Source: Nitratidesulfovibrio termitidis HI1 (GTDB lineage Bacteria > Desulfobacterota > Desulfovibrionia > Desulfovibrionales > Desulfovibrionaceae). Taken from it: 64,000 nucleotides of DNA. The notes beneath the pieces are model-generated. The model was not told the origin of the DNA, searched no databases, and worked only from the letters and a program-made list of their open reading frames with translations. Below, piece by piece: positions 28,264 through 37,150 of the stretch (position 1 is the first letter of the stretch; each line of letters begins with the position of its first letter). A program made the translations under genes and the position numbers. Where the stretch lies: assembly GCF_000504305.1 (NCBI RefSeq), contig NZ_KI632512.1, forward strand, positions 3,162,304-3,226,303, written 5' to 3'.

Positions 28264-28548
28264 ATGCGCCTGAGTGAAGACATCAAGTCCATCAGCTACG
28301 TGAAGGCCAACACCGGAAAGGTGCTGGAGAAAGTGAACACCTCCGGCCCCATGATCATTACCCAGAATGGCGAGGCTTCCGCCGTGCTCATGGGGGTCAA
28401 AGACTATGACCTTCTGACCGAAGGCATCGCCTTGTTGAAAATCCTTTCCATGGGCGAAAAGAGCCTTCAGGAAGGCTACGGGGTTTCGGTTAATGACGCC
28501 TTTGCCCACATCCGGGCCAGGATACGAGAGGCCAAGGCCAATGGCTGA
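28264..28548 (+). CDS. Phd/YefM-family antitoxin
   Basis: 94-residue antitoxin. N terminus (SEDIKSISYVKANTGKVLEK) has the Phd/YefM DNA-binding fold pattern, with ITQNGEASAVLMGVKDYDLL typical of the family. The C-terminal half would wrap the toxin. It overlaps the toxin gene by 8 bp. Such proteins repress their own promoter, and a partial inverted repeat lies beside the -10 box. Confidence 0.85.
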   Translation: MRLSEDIKSISYVKANTGKVLEKVNTSGPMIITQNGEASAVLMGVKDYDLLTEGIALLKILSMGEKSLQEGYGVSVNDAFAHIRARIREAKANG

Positions 28549-28861
28549 CGTTGTCCTGACGCCGGAGGCCATTGAGGACATCCTGGAAATATACGGCTAC
28601 ATCCTTGAGCGCGACGGCAAGGAGCAGGCCGAGTCCATTCTGGGCCGACTGGAAGGAAGAATTCGCGAGCTTGCAACGCTTGCGCTGCGTGGCAAGTTTC
28701 CTGAAGAGCTTGTGCTGTTCGGCAACAGAAAAATCCGCGAGGTGCAGGAAGCGCCCTGGCGGATTTTTTATCGCCCCGAGGGCGAGAAGGTTTTCGTGCT
28801 TGGCGTGCTGGATGGGAGGCGGTCACTCAGGGAAATGCTCGAACAGCGCCTGCTGTCGTGA
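28541..28861 (+). CDS. RelE/ParE-family toxin
   Basis: 106-residue toxin of the RelE/ParE superfamily. Start ATG at 28541 overlaps the antitoxin stop; it begins MADVVLTPEAIEDILEIYGY. The pattern REVQEAPWRIFYRP and VFVLGVLDGRR with C-terminal basic residues is usual for ParE-type proteins. Target (gyrase or mRNA) cannot be assigned from sequence. The pair has its own promoter and stands alone between the ATPase and hypF. Confidence 0.85.
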   Translation: MADVVLTPEAIEDILEIYGYILERDGKEQAESILGRLEGRIRELATLALRGKFPEELVLFGNRKIREVQEAPWRIFYRPEGEKVFVLGVLDGRRSLREMLEQRLLS

Positions 28862-28953
28862 CGCCACGAAGGCGGGTAAGGTGTTCATTCCCTGAAAGAG
28901 CGGCTGCGCCCCCCTGCGAGTTTCAGAAGAGAAAAAGGCGAGGGTGGCGGATG

Positions 28954-31539
28954 CTATCCCCGCCCGGCCAGCACCCGGCGCGCCCAGGCGGCCTGCCCCA
29001 GCGAGATGCAGCCGTCGCCGGGGGGCAGTTCCGCGTGGGTCAGCACGGTCAGCCCGCGCGCCGCAAGGGCCTGCGGCAGGCGCACGGACAGGGTGAGATT
29101 CTGCATGGCTCCGCCGGACAGGGCCACCACCGGCACGTCCATCACCCCGGCCACGGCGGCGGCCATGTCGGCAAGGCCCGCCACCAGCCCGGCGTGAAAG
29201 CGGCGCGATACCTCTGCGGGAGTGGTGCCGCGCGCCCAGTCGTCGTGCACGGCGCGGAACAGCGCATGCGTGTCCAGCACCAGTGTTTCGCTGCCGTCTC
29301 GTGCGCCGCGCAGGGGGCAGGGGTAGGCGTGGGCGAAGAAGGAATCGTGGCTGCCGCCATGCGGAGCTATGGCATCCTGCGCGTGTTCCAGCCGGATGGC
29401 CGCCTGCCCTTCGTAGGTGACGGTGTCGCACAGCCCCAGCAGGGCGGACACCGCGTCGAACAGCCGTCCGCAACTGGAGGTGAGCGGGGTGTTGATCCCG
29501 CGTTCCAGCAGGCGCGGCAGAAAGGCGGCGGCCTGGGCGTGGCCGCGCAGCCACGGCCAGGGGCGTGCGCCGTCCGCTGCGGGTTCGCGCAGGCCCAGTT
29601 GCCACAGCAGTCCCTGCGCGATGCGCCACGGTTCGCGGATGGCGGCCTCGCCCCCCGGCAGGGGGATGCGGGCCAGCCGCCCCAGCCGCTGGTGGTCCAG
29701 CGCCACGTTGTCCACGTACAGCATCTCGCCCCCCCATACCGTGCCGTCGTCGCCGTGGCCGGTGCCGTCCAGCGCCAGCCCCAGGGCCGGGCCGTCGTGC
29801 CGGTTTTCGGCCAGTACGGCATGGATGTGCGCGAAGTGGTGTTGCAGCGTCAGCACGGGCAGGCCGCTCTGCTGCGCTTCCGCCGTGGTCATGTAGTCTG
29901 GGTGCAGGTCGCGCACCACGGCCTGCGGGGTCACCTGCAGGATGCGCGGCAGGTGCGCGGCGATCTCGCGGTGAAAGCCCAGGGTTTCCAGGTTGTGCAT
30001 GTCGCCGATGTGCTGGCTGACAAAGGCCTTGTCGCCCCGGGTGACGCACAGGGTGTTCTTGAGTTCCGGCCCCATGGCCAGCACGCACGGGCCGTCGCCT
30101 TCCAGAAACACGGGGCGCGGAGTGAAGCCGCGCGCCCGGCGCAGGAACTGCGGCGCGCCGGTGGCCGGGTTGACCCGCGTCACCGAGTCGTCGGTGCGGA
30201 TCAGGATGTCGCGGTCATGCAGCAGGAACACGTCGGCGATGGAGGGCAGGCGGCGTAGCGCTTCCCGGTTGCCGAGGCAGATGGGCTCGCCGCCCGCGTT
30301 GCCGGAGGTCATTACCAGCGCGGGCACGCGGCCTTCCGGCAGCAGCGCCCCGTACAGGCGCAGCAGCACATGGTGCAGGGGGGTGTAGGGCAGCATTACC
30401 CCCACGAAGGGCGTGTCCGGCGAAACCTGCGGAGAAATGGGGGGCAGGATGCGGGGAGCATCGGGGGCGTAGCACCGCGGGGCGTCGCCGTCAGGCCGGG
30501 CCGATAGCTCGTCCTGCATGCCGCCCGCCAGCCCGTCCAGCGCCCGGCACAGCACGATGGGCCGTTCGCGTCCGGCCAGCAGGGCCTCTTCTTCCGGAGA
30601 AACGTGCACGATGCGCCGGGCGGCGGCGAGGTCCGGCACCATGATGGCCAGCGGCTTGTGGGGGCGGTGCTTGCGGCGGCGCAGTTCGCCCACGGCAACA
30701 TCGCTGGCCGCGTCGCAGGCCAGATGGAACCCGCCCAGCCCCTTCACGGCGGCGATGCGTCCTGCGGCCAGCGCCTCTGCCAGTGCCTGGATGGCCGGGG
30801 TGCCTGTGGGGCGGCCCGTATCATGTGCGTCAGAACGGCCCGCGTCATGTTCGGAGCCGGGCGAGGCCAGTGGGGCCAGTGGGGCCAGCGAGGCCGGTGG
30901 GGCCAGCGAGGCCGGTGGGGCCGTTTCCGGCGTCGGGCCCTGCGGCGCGCCGTCCACGTACCACACGCGCGGCCCGCACACCGGGCAGGCGTTGGGCTGG
31001 GCGTGAAAGCGCCGGTCCAGCGGGTTTTCGTACTCTGCGGCGCATTCCGGGCACAGCGGAAAGCAGGCCATGGAGGTCTTGTCGCGGTCGTAGGGAATGA
31101 ACCGGGTGATGGTGTAGCGCGGCCCGCAGTTGGTGCAGTTGGTGAAGGGGTACAGGTGGCGGCGGTTGGCCGGGTCGTTCATGTCGGCCAGGCAGTCGTC
31201 GCAGGTGGCCACGTCGGCGCTGATGAGCACCTCGTGTCCCGCACCCCCGTCACCGCTGGCGACTATGCGGAACCCGTCCTCGCCCTGCACCACGGGGATG
31301 TCCTGGTGCGTGCACGAAACCACCCGGGCCAGCGGCGGCAACTTGTGGGCCAGGTCGTGCCCGAAGCCGTCCACCGATGCCGCAAGTCCTTGTACTTCTA
31401 TGAACACCCCGGCGGCGGTGTTGCTGACCGTGCCGGTCAGCGCGTGGTCGGCGGCGATGCGGTACACGAAGGGGCGAAACCCCACCCCCTGGACCTGCCC
31501 GGAGACGGTGAACTTGCGGCGCACGAGATCGTCTGGCAT
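28954..31539 (-). CDS. hypF: Hydrogenase maturation carbamoyltransferase HypF
   Basis: 861-residue HypF, the enzyme that uses carbamoyl phosphate and ATP to make the cyanide ligand of NiFe hydrogenases on HypE. Domains: acylphosphatase (VQGVGFRPFVYRI, about 15-27), two zinc-finger pairs (CDDC...CTNC and CPEC...CPVC, about 107-190), a YrdC-like domain and a Kae1-like domain with the conserved HHFAHIHAVLAEN and ALDGTGHGDDGTVWGGE. After the zinc fingers there is an extra Pro/Ala-rich linker of about 50 residues encoded by tandem DNA near 30860-30920. Start at 31539 fits the family N terminus. CarA in the same window makes the carbamoyl phosphate precursor. Confidence 0.93.
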   Translation of the reverse strand: MPDDLVRRKFTVSGQVQGVGFRPFVYRIAADHALTGTVSNTAAGVFIEVQGLAASVDGFGHDLAHKLPPLARVVSCTHQDIPVVQGEDGFRIVASGDGGAGHEVLISADVATCDDCLADMNDPANRRHLYPFTNCTNCGPRYTITRFIPYDRDKTSMACFPLCPECAAEYENPLDRRFHAQPNACPVCGPRVWYVDGAPQGPTPETAPPASLAPPASLAPLAPLASPGSEHDAGRSDAHDTGRPTGTPAIQALAEALAAGRIAAVKGLGGFHLACDAASDVAVGELRRRKHRPHKPLAIMVPDLAAARRIVHVSPEEEALLAGRERPIVLCRALDGLAGGMQDELSARPDGDAPRCYAPDAPRILPPISPQVSPDTPFVGVMLPYTPLHHVLLRLYGALLPEGRVPALVMTSGNAGGEPICLGNREALRRLPSIADVFLLHDRDILIRTDDSVTRVNPATGAPQFLRRARGFTPRPVFLEGDGPCVLAMGPELKNTLCVTRGDKAFVSQHIGDMHNLETLGFHREIAAHLPRILQVTPQAVVRDLHPDYMTTAEAQQSGLPVLTLQHHFAHIHAVLAENRHDGPALGLALDGTGHGDDGTVWGGEMLYVDNVALDHQRLGRLARIPLPGGEAAIREPWRIAQGLLWQLGLREPAADGARPWPWLRGHAQAAAFLPRLLERGINTPLTSSCGRLFDAVSALLGLCDTVTYEGQAAIRLEHAQDAIAPHGGSHDSFFAHAYPCPLRGARDGSETLVLDTHALFRAVHDDWARGTTPAEVSRRFHAGLVAGLADMAAAVAGVMDVPVVALSGGAMQNLTLSVRLPQALAARGLTVLTHAELPPGDGCISLGQAAWARRVLAGRG

Positions 31540-31816
31540 GCGGCGACCATAGCGGAAGACCTGCGGCGTGAAAAGGCGTGCGGCGACGGGGACGCCAGGG
31601 GCGTACGCACGATGGCTGACCACGCTGCGGGCCGTGCCGGGGCATTGCGTACCACGTTTTCCTTCCGTCCGCGCCCGCAGCCGTTGCGGCAGGCGCCAGC
31701 ATGGACTGGTTGTCATGGGGGCGGCGCTCTTATAAAGTGTCGCACCGGTCGCGCCGCGCCGGGTAGGTCTGCCCGCATTGCGTCACGCGGAACGGACAAC
31801 TCCGGGGGGCCGCGGC
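31540..31816. other. Intergenic region between hypF and iterons
   Basis: No gene seen. Reading frames extending hypF upstream lack a ribosome site and family similarity. Confidence 0.4.
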
Positions 31817-31882
31817 GCGACCGGTGCGCAACCGGTACGCGACCGATGCGCGACCGATGCGCAGCTGGCGTGCAGCTGTTCG
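31817..31882. repeat. Six 11-bp tandem iterons upstream of the XRE/cupin gene
   Basis: Six contiguous 11-bp units (first GCGACCGGTGC, then GCAACCGGTAC, GCGACCGATGC twice, GCAGCTGGCGT, GCAGCTGTTCG). The period is one helical turn, so all units face the same side of the DNA. They end about 25 bp before a -35 box. Confidence 0.7.
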
Positions 31883-31906
31883 GGCGCGCAGTCCGGGGTA
31901 TTTTCC

Positions 31907-31935
31907 TTGTACAGCGTGCGCCGGTCGGATAACTA
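31907..31935 (+). promoter_or_regulatory. Sigma-70-type promoter for the XRE/cupin operon
   Basis: TTGTAC-N17-TAACTA, about 95 bp upstream of the regulator start and directly downstream of the 11-bp iterons. Match to consensus is moderate. Confidence 0.55.
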
Positions 31936-32029
31936 GAACGATTCCCACAGCATTCCGCCGCCCCGGCTGGTCCAGACTGGTGCAGACCGGCGGCTGGGGT
32001 GCACAATCAATCCGCTTCAAGGAGGAGCC

Positions 32030-32596
32030 ATGGGCGCTGACAAGCTTGGCGCGCGCGTGCGCAAGTACAGGGAAGACCGCAGCCTGAGCCGCGAGGAACT
32101 CGCGGACGCCGCCGGTCTCAAGACGGAATTCATCGCCGCCCTCGAGGACGACAACCTGTATCCGTCCATCGGGCCGCTACAGAAGCTGGCCCGCGCCCTG
32201 AACGTACGCCTTGGCACCTTCATGGACGACGCGGTGAGCCGCGACCCCATCGTGAGCCGCCAGGGCGACCGCGAGGCGGACCTGACCATGCAGAAGGCGC
32301 GCAACAAGTGCGCGGCCTTCCGCTTCCACTCGCTGGGCAAGGGCAAGAGCGACCGCAACATGGAGCCGTTCTTCATCGAGATATGTCCGGAGCCCGCAGA
32401 GGACCGCAAGCTGTCCTCGCACCAGGGCGAGGAGTTCATCCTGGTGAACAAGGGGTCCATCCGCGTGGTGTACGGCAAGGAAGAGCATCTGCTCGGACCG
32501 GGCGACAGCATCTACTACAACTCCATCGTGCCCCACTACGTGGGCGCCGAAGGGGACGCCCCGGCCGAGATATACGCCGTGATCTACTATCCCTAG
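32030..32596 (+). CDS. XRE-family regulator with cupin sensor domain
   Basis: 188-residue transcription regulator. Helix-turn-helix in residues 7-62 (VRKYREDRSLSREELADAAG and EDDNLYPSIGPLQKLARAL); C-terminal cupin domain from about 115 with SHQGEEFILVNKGSIRVVYG and LLGPGDSIYYNSIVPH. Cupin-XRE proteins sense small organic molecules. AAGGAGGAG precedes the ATG. The acyl-CoA synthetase follows after 13 bp, so the regulator probably controls its own operon in response to an acid or acyl-CoA, by inference. Confidence 0.88.
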   Translation: MGADKLGARVRKYREDRSLSREELADAAGLKTEFIAALEDDNLYPSIGPLQKLARALNVRLGTFMDDAVSRDPIVSRQGDREADLTMQKARNKCAAFRFHSLGKGKSDRNMEPFFIEICPEPAEDRKLSSHQGEEFILVNKGSIRVVYGKEEHLLGPGDSIYYNSIVPHYVGAEGDAPAEIYAVIYYP

Positions 32597-32609
32597 GAGT
32601 GGAAGGGGC

Positions 32610-34262
32610 ATGGACGAATTCGCAGTGCGCGAACGGACCCTTGGCCAGATACTGGACGAGACCGTTGCCAAATATCCGGACAACGACGCGGTCGTCTACG
32701 TGGACCGCGACTACAGGCAGACCTACCGGCAGTTCGCCGATGCGGTGGACGAACTTGCCAAGGGACTGATGGCCCTTGGCGTGCAGCACGGCGAAAAGGT
32801 GGCCGTGTGGGCCACCAACGTGCCCCACTGGGTGGCGCTGCAGTTCGCCACGGCCAAGATGGGCGCCATCCTGCTTACGGTGAACACCAACTACCGCGAG
32901 CACGAGATCCGCTACCTGCTCACCCAGTCGGAGTGCGAGAACCTGTTCATCATCGACGGGTTCCGCGACCACGACTACGTGCAGACCATCTACAACATGA
33001 TCCCGGAACTGAAGACGCAGCCGCGCGGGCAGTTGCGCTGCCCCTCGCTGCCGCACCTGAAGCGGGTCATGTTCCTGGGCGCGGAAAAGCACCGGGGCAT
33101 GTATTCCGTGCCCGAGATCGTCAGCATGTCGGCCATGGTCTCGGACGAGGAATACGCCGAGCGCCAGCGCGCCCTTTCCCCGCACGACGTGGTGAACATG
33201 CAGTACACCTCGGGCACCACCGGGTTCCCCAAGGGGGTCATGCTCACCCACGTGAACATCGGCAACAACGGCTACTGGATCGGCAAGAACCAGCACTTTA
33301 CCGAAAAGGACCGCGTGTGCCTGCCGGTGCCGCTGTTCCACTGCTTCGGCTGCGTGCTGGGGGTGCTGGCCGCCATCAACCACGGGTCCGCGCTGGTGAT
33401 TCTGGAAAGCTTCAGCCCCATGCACGTCATGGCATCCGTGGACCAGGAAAAGTGCACCGCCCTGTACGGGGTGCCCACCATGTTCCTGGCCGTGCTGGAG
33501 CACAAGCTGTTCGAGCGGTTCGACTTCAGTTCGTTGCGCACCGGCATCATGGCCGGTTCGGTCTGCCCGGAACCCTTGATGCGCCGGGTGGTCGAAAAGA
33601 TGTACATGCGCGAGATCACCATCTGCTACGGCCTGACCGAAGGTTCGCCGGTGATGACCCAGAGCCTGGTCACCGATCCCTTCGAACGCCGCGTGCAGAC
33701 CGTGGGCCGGGCCATGCCGTGCATCGAGGTGCGCATCGTGGACCCGGAAACCAACCAGGAAGTGGAGCGCGGCGCCCAGGGCGAGGTGGTCTGCCGGGGC
33801 TACAACGTGATGAAGGGCTACTACAACATGCCCGAGGCCACGGCCTCCACCATCGACCCCGAGGGCTGGCTGCATTCCGGCGACCTTGGGATCATGGACG
33901 AGGAAGGCTACGTAGTCATCACCGGCCGCATCAAGGACATGATCATCCGGGGCGGCGAGAACATCTACCCCCGCGAGATCGAGGAGTTCCTGTACGGCAT
34001 GGACGGCGTGCAGGACGTACAGGTGGTGGGGGTGGCCAGCCGCAAGTACGGCGAGGAAGTGGGGGCGTTCATCATCCCCAAGCCGGGGGTGGAGATGGCT
34101 CCCGAAGACGTGCGCGACTACTGCCGTGGCCGCATCGCCTGGCACAAGGTGCCGCGCTACATCAGTTTCATCGACGCCTATCCCATGACCGCCAGCGGCA
34201 AGATCCAGAAGTTCAAGCTGCGCGAGATGGCGGCGGAGCTGTTTCCCGAAGCCATGAAATAA
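32610..34262 (+). CDS. AMP-forming acyl-CoA synthetase
   Basis: 550-residue acyl-adenylate-forming enzyme. The AMP-binding signature YTSGTTGFPKGVMLTH is near residue 200, CYGLTEGSPVMTQS near 345, the LHSGDLGIMDEEGYVVITGRIKD hinge near 430, and the catalytic Lys in TASGKIQKFKLRE near 530. Length and motifs match medium- or long-chain fatty-acyl-CoA synthetases. It is coupled to the XRE/cupin regulator and followed by a strong terminator. Exact substrate is not determined. Confidence 0.92.
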   Translation: MDEFAVRERTLGQILDETVAKYPDNDAVVYVDRDYRQTYRQFADAVDELAKGLMALGVQHGEKVAVWATNVPHWVALQFATAKMGAILLTVNTNYREHEIRYLLTQSECENLFIIDGFRDHDYVQTIYNMIPELKTQPRGQLRCPSLPHLKRVMFLGAEKHRGMYSVPEIVSMSAMVSDEEYAERQRALSPHDVVNMQYTSGTTGFPKGVMLTHVNIGNNGYWIGKNQHFTEKDRVCLPVPLFHCFGCVLGVLAAINHGSALVILESFSPMHVMASVDQEKCTALYGVPTMFLAVLEHKLFERFDFSSLRTGIMAGSVCPEPLMRRVVEKMYMREITICYGLTEGSPVMTQSLVTDPFERRVQTVGRAMPCIEVRIVDPETNQEVERGAQGEVVCRGYNVMKGYYNMPEATASTIDPEGWLHSGDLGIMDEEGYVVITGRIKDMIIRGGENIYPREIEEFLYGMDGVQDVQVVGVASRKYGEEVGAFIIPKPGVEMAPEDVRDYCRGRIAWHKVPRYISFIDAYPMTASGKIQKFKLREMAAELFPEAMK

Positions 34263-34385
34263 CAGCTGGTGGGGCTTTTTGCCCGTTGGTTGCCCTGTGT
34301 GTTCGGTGCAATTCGTGCGGCCAGTGCGGTCGCGCTGTGCCTCGGGGCGGCGAACGATAAAGGCCATAGCCCACAGATTGACGAC

Positions 34386-34419
34386 AACGCCCCCGAAGCC
34401 CGTGTTTCGGGGGCGTTTT
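34386..34419 (+). terminator. Intrinsic terminator after the acyl-CoA synthetase
   Basis: AACGCCCCCGAA pairs with TTCGGGGGCGTT across an 8-nt loop and runs into TTTT. The rest of 34263-34591 holds no gene. Confidence 0.85.
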
Positions 34420-34591
34420 GCGTGCGGCTTGATTTCCACTGCGGTTCCGCGCAGAGTGAAAGAGACCGGAAAGGTATGCCCTGTCGGGGATATCTGCCCG
34501 TATGCGGGAGCTGTATCCCGTGTATCGGGATGGCTTGCCTCATTCATGGTTGATCCATGTACTTATGGCCACGGAGCATGAAGGAACCCGC

Positions 34592-36085
34592 ATGTCGCTG
34601 GAAGCGGACGTACTCGTTGCCGGGGCCGGTTTTGCCGGTCTGCGAGCGGCCATAGCCGCTGCCGTTTCGGGGCGCGGCCTGCGCGTCATCGTGCTGGCCC
34701 CGCACGAAGGGCCGGGCGGCTCGTCCTTTGCGGGCCATGCGGGTTCGCTGGGCGTGCTGGCCCCTGCCGACGACGAGGAGCGCGACGCACTGCTGGAACG
34801 CGCCCTGGCCATCGCCCACCCCGGTACGGCGGACCCGGCGCTGGTGCGCCTGTTGCTGGAGCAGGGCGAGGCCCGCCTGCGCGAACTGGAGCAATGGGGC
34901 GTGCCGCTGGCCACGGGCCAAGGTGGCGCGCGGTTGCGGCGCAGCGCCTGCTTTTTCCCCGAAATGGCCGTGGCCGCCGTACTCCCCGACTGCACGGCGG
35001 CCCATGCCGCCATGCTGCGCGTGGCCGTGGCCGCCGGGGTAGAGGTGTTGCCGGGCTTCACCCTTGCGGCCCTTGGCGTCGAGGGTGGCCCACCCGGCAG
35101 CGCGCTGTGCCTGGACCCGGTGGGCAACGTGCTGCCGGTGCGCGCCCGGTCCGTGGTGCTGGCCGTGGGCGGTCCTGCCTCCCTGTTCGCCTGCGATGCC
35201 TCCGGCGCCGGGCAGGCCGGCACCGGCCAGACGGGAACGGGGCTGGGCTTTGCCCGCGATTGCGGCGCCCGCATCGGCAATGCCTCGTTCCTCCAGTTCC
35301 TGTGGTACGAGGGCGGGCAGCCCTTTCCCTTTCTGTCCGAACGGGCGCACGAACTGGAAGCGGCCGGACTGGACGGCGTGCCCGTTGCCCTGCCGCGTGA
35401 GCTGCGCCCCCATGTGGCCAGCCGGGCCACCCATGCCCCGTGGGGGTGGGGCCTGCCTGACGCCGCGCTGGACGCCTGGCTGCTGGCCCGCATGACCCCG
35501 GCGGGTGTGGTGCCGGTGCGCTACCACGGCGAGCGCGAGCCGCGCCTGCTGTCGCTCATGGCGCAGGCGGGCAACGGCGGGGCGCTCATCGACGCGGACG
35601 GACGCACTTCGGTTGCGGGGCTGTTCGCCTGCGGTGAATGTGCCACCGGCATGCACGGGGCCAACCGCATCGGCGGGGCCATGGTGCTGGCCACCCAGGT
35701 CTTCGGGCACAGGGCGGGCATTGCGGCGGCCCTGCACGCCCATTCCGCGCTGTTGCCCCCGCCGCCCACCGCGCCGGAAGCAGCGGAGCACCAGTCCGCG
35801 CGCCACCCGTTGCGCCTGCGCGAAGCCATGCAGCGCCATTGCCTGCCGGGCATCCCCGGCGAGGCGTTGCAAGCGGCGCGCCCCGGCGCCACGGGGGCTG
35901 CCGGGGCCGAACGGCAGCGGCAGGAACTGGAGCTGTTCGTGGAGCGGCTGAAGGCGCTGTTGCTGCTGCCTGCCGTGGATTTGCTGGACCGTGCCCGCGT
36001 GTTGTCCTGCCTGACCGTGGCCGAACACCGGCTGCGCCGCCTGCGTGCCGAGCGCGAGGCCATGGCGCAGCCCCCTCTGGCCTGA
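34592..36085 (+). CDS. FAD-dependent oxidoreductase (succinate dehydrogenase/aspartate oxidase superfamily)
   Basis: 497-residue flavoprotein. The Rossmann FAD motif VLVAGAGFAGLRAAIAAAV is at residues 6-24; the C-terminal FAD contact LFACGECATGMHGANRIGG (near 360) is the signature of the fumarate reductase/aspartate oxidase group. Helical C-terminal tail resembles that of aspartate oxidase. Pathway is uncertain: NAD biosynthesis genes are not adjacent, and substrate residues of NadB were not all identified. The ATG at 34592 has AAGGAA upstream; earlier ATGs would give a tail without homology. Confidence 0.75.
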   Translation: MSLEADVLVAGAGFAGLRAAIAAAVSGRGLRVIVLAPHEGPGGSSFAGHAGSLGVLAPADDEERDALLERALAIAHPGTADPALVRLLLEQGEARLRELEQWGVPLATGQGGARLRRSACFFPEMAVAAVLPDCTAAHAAMLRVAVAAGVEVLPGFTLAALGVEGGPPGSALCLDPVGNVLPVRARSVVLAVGGPASLFACDASGAGQAGTGQTGTGLGFARDCGARIGNASFLQFLWYEGGQPFPFLSERAHELEAAGLDGVPVALPRELRPHVASRATHAPWGWGLPDAALDAWLLARMTPAGVVPVRYHGEREPRLLSLMAQAGNGGALIDADGRTSVAGLFACGECATGMHGANRIGGAMVLATQVFGHRAGIAAALHAHSALLPPPPTAPEAAEHQSARHPLRLREAMQRHCLPGIPGEALQAARPGATGAAGAERQRQELELFVERLKALLLLPAVDLLDRARVLSCLTVAEHRLRRLRAEREAMAQPPLA

Positions 36086-36243
36086 CCGCTCCATTTACCC
36101 TCCCGCTTGCGTGCGGCTGCCATCGGACCCGCCAGTGGCGGGTGCATGTTCACTGGCGGGGGCAGCAGCGGGATGCATCCCGGCTGTCGGAAGGGGAAGG
36201 GCGCGTTGGTCTCGTGGTGCGGTTGCGCACGGTCTTGCGCCGC

Positions 36244-36282
36244 AAAAAAAGGAAGGCCGCCCCCGCGAACGGGAGCGGCCTT
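36244..36282 (-). terminator. Intrinsic terminator after pal
   Basis: On the minus strand AAGGCCGC and GCGGCCTT form a stem followed by a run of seven T. It lies 20 bp after the pal stop codon. Confidence 0.85.
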
Positions 36283-36303
36283 GAAATCAGGCGGAAACGG
36301 AAA

Positions 36304-36816
36304 CTACTTGATGATCTTGAACTCGCCGCGGCGGTTCTTGGACCAAGCAGCTTCGGTGTGACCTTCCACGGCGGGACGTTCTTCGCCGTAGCTGATCATT
36401 TCCAGCTGACCGGCGTTCACGCCGGACATCACCAGGTACTCGTAGGCGGCGCGGGCGCGACGTTCGCCGAGGGCCAGGTTGTATTCCTGGGTACCACGTT
36501 CGTCGCAGTGGCCTTCCACCAGCACGCGGATGGAGGGGAACTTCTTCAGCACGTCGGCCTTCTGCTTCAGGACTTCCTTGGATTCGGCCTTCAGGTCGAA
36601 CTTGTCGAAGTCGAAGTAGACCTTGGCGTCGGTGATGATCTGCTGGGCCCGGGCAAGGGCTTCCAGCTGAGCACGACGGGCCGAATCGTCTTCGGCGGCC
36701 ATGGGGGCGCCGGCGGATTCGGGGGTGGCGGCGACCTGCTTCTTGGCGCAGCCAAAGCCGGTGGCGAGGACAAGGGCCAGAGTCAGGACAAGCCCAAAGC
36801 GCTTTGCGGTGTTCAT
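36304..36816 (-). CDS. pal: Peptidoglycan-associated lipoprotein Pal
   Basis: 170-residue outer-membrane lipoprotein; signal peptide with lipobox GFGC (Cys at about 23) and C-terminal OmpA-like domain. The peptidoglycan-binding motif is present (VLVEGHCDERGTQEYNLALG, about 98-117, with the conserved NxxLGERRA). It anchors the Tol system to the wall. A ribosome site AGGAGG lies upstream, and it has its own promoter about 120 bp upstream, separate from tolB. Confidence 0.95.
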   Translation of the reverse strand: MNTAKRFGLVLTLALVLATGFGCAKKQVAATPESAGAPMAAEDDSARRAQLEALARAQQIITDAKVYFDFDKFDLKAESKEVLKQKADVLKKFPSIRVLVEGHCDERGTQEYNLALGERRARAAYEYLVMSGVNAGQLEMISYGEERPAVEGHTEAAWSKNRRGEFKIIK

Positions 36817-36936
36817 GTGATTCCTCCTAGACAGCTCTTCGCTCCAATAGAATTATGCAGAGAACGGTTCCTTTCCTTTATCCCTTTCCGTCGGCTTCGG
36901 CCGCAACCCTAACACCCCCGGAATGGGACAGCAGTA

Positions 36937-36964
36937 ATGGTATCTCTACGCCGTTTTTTGTCAA
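36937..36964 (-). promoter_or_regulatory. Probable pal promoter
   Basis: On the minus strand TTGACA-N16-TACCAT, reading towards pal. The -35 box is perfect. The stretch from 36817 to 37150 has no gene, only this promoter and a terminator. Confidence 0.65.
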
Positions 36965-37083
36965 GATGGGGGATTGCGGTATCTCCACTTTCCCCCACGA
37001 TTTTTTTGGGTTCGGTCCCCCGGAAGGCGGGGGTGTCCCCTTCCGGACGTTCCACGAAGACGTGCGCTGGCGAGAAACGTGAA

Positions 37084-37115
37084 ACCACACGCGACGGATT
37101 TCCGCCGCGTGTGGT
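37084..37115 (-). terminator. Hairpin after tolB
   Basis: ACCACACGCG pairs with CGCGTGTGGT around a 12-nt centre that can form its own stem. On the minus strand it is followed by TTTC. It separates tolB from pal. Confidence 0.7.
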
Positions 37116-37150
37116 GCGTGTCTATTCTCCGCGCTCGCTCGTGCCGCGGC

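Noticed and set aside
32436..34547. 703-codon minus-strand frame
   Set aside because: Antisense to the acyl-CoA synthetase and its regulator.
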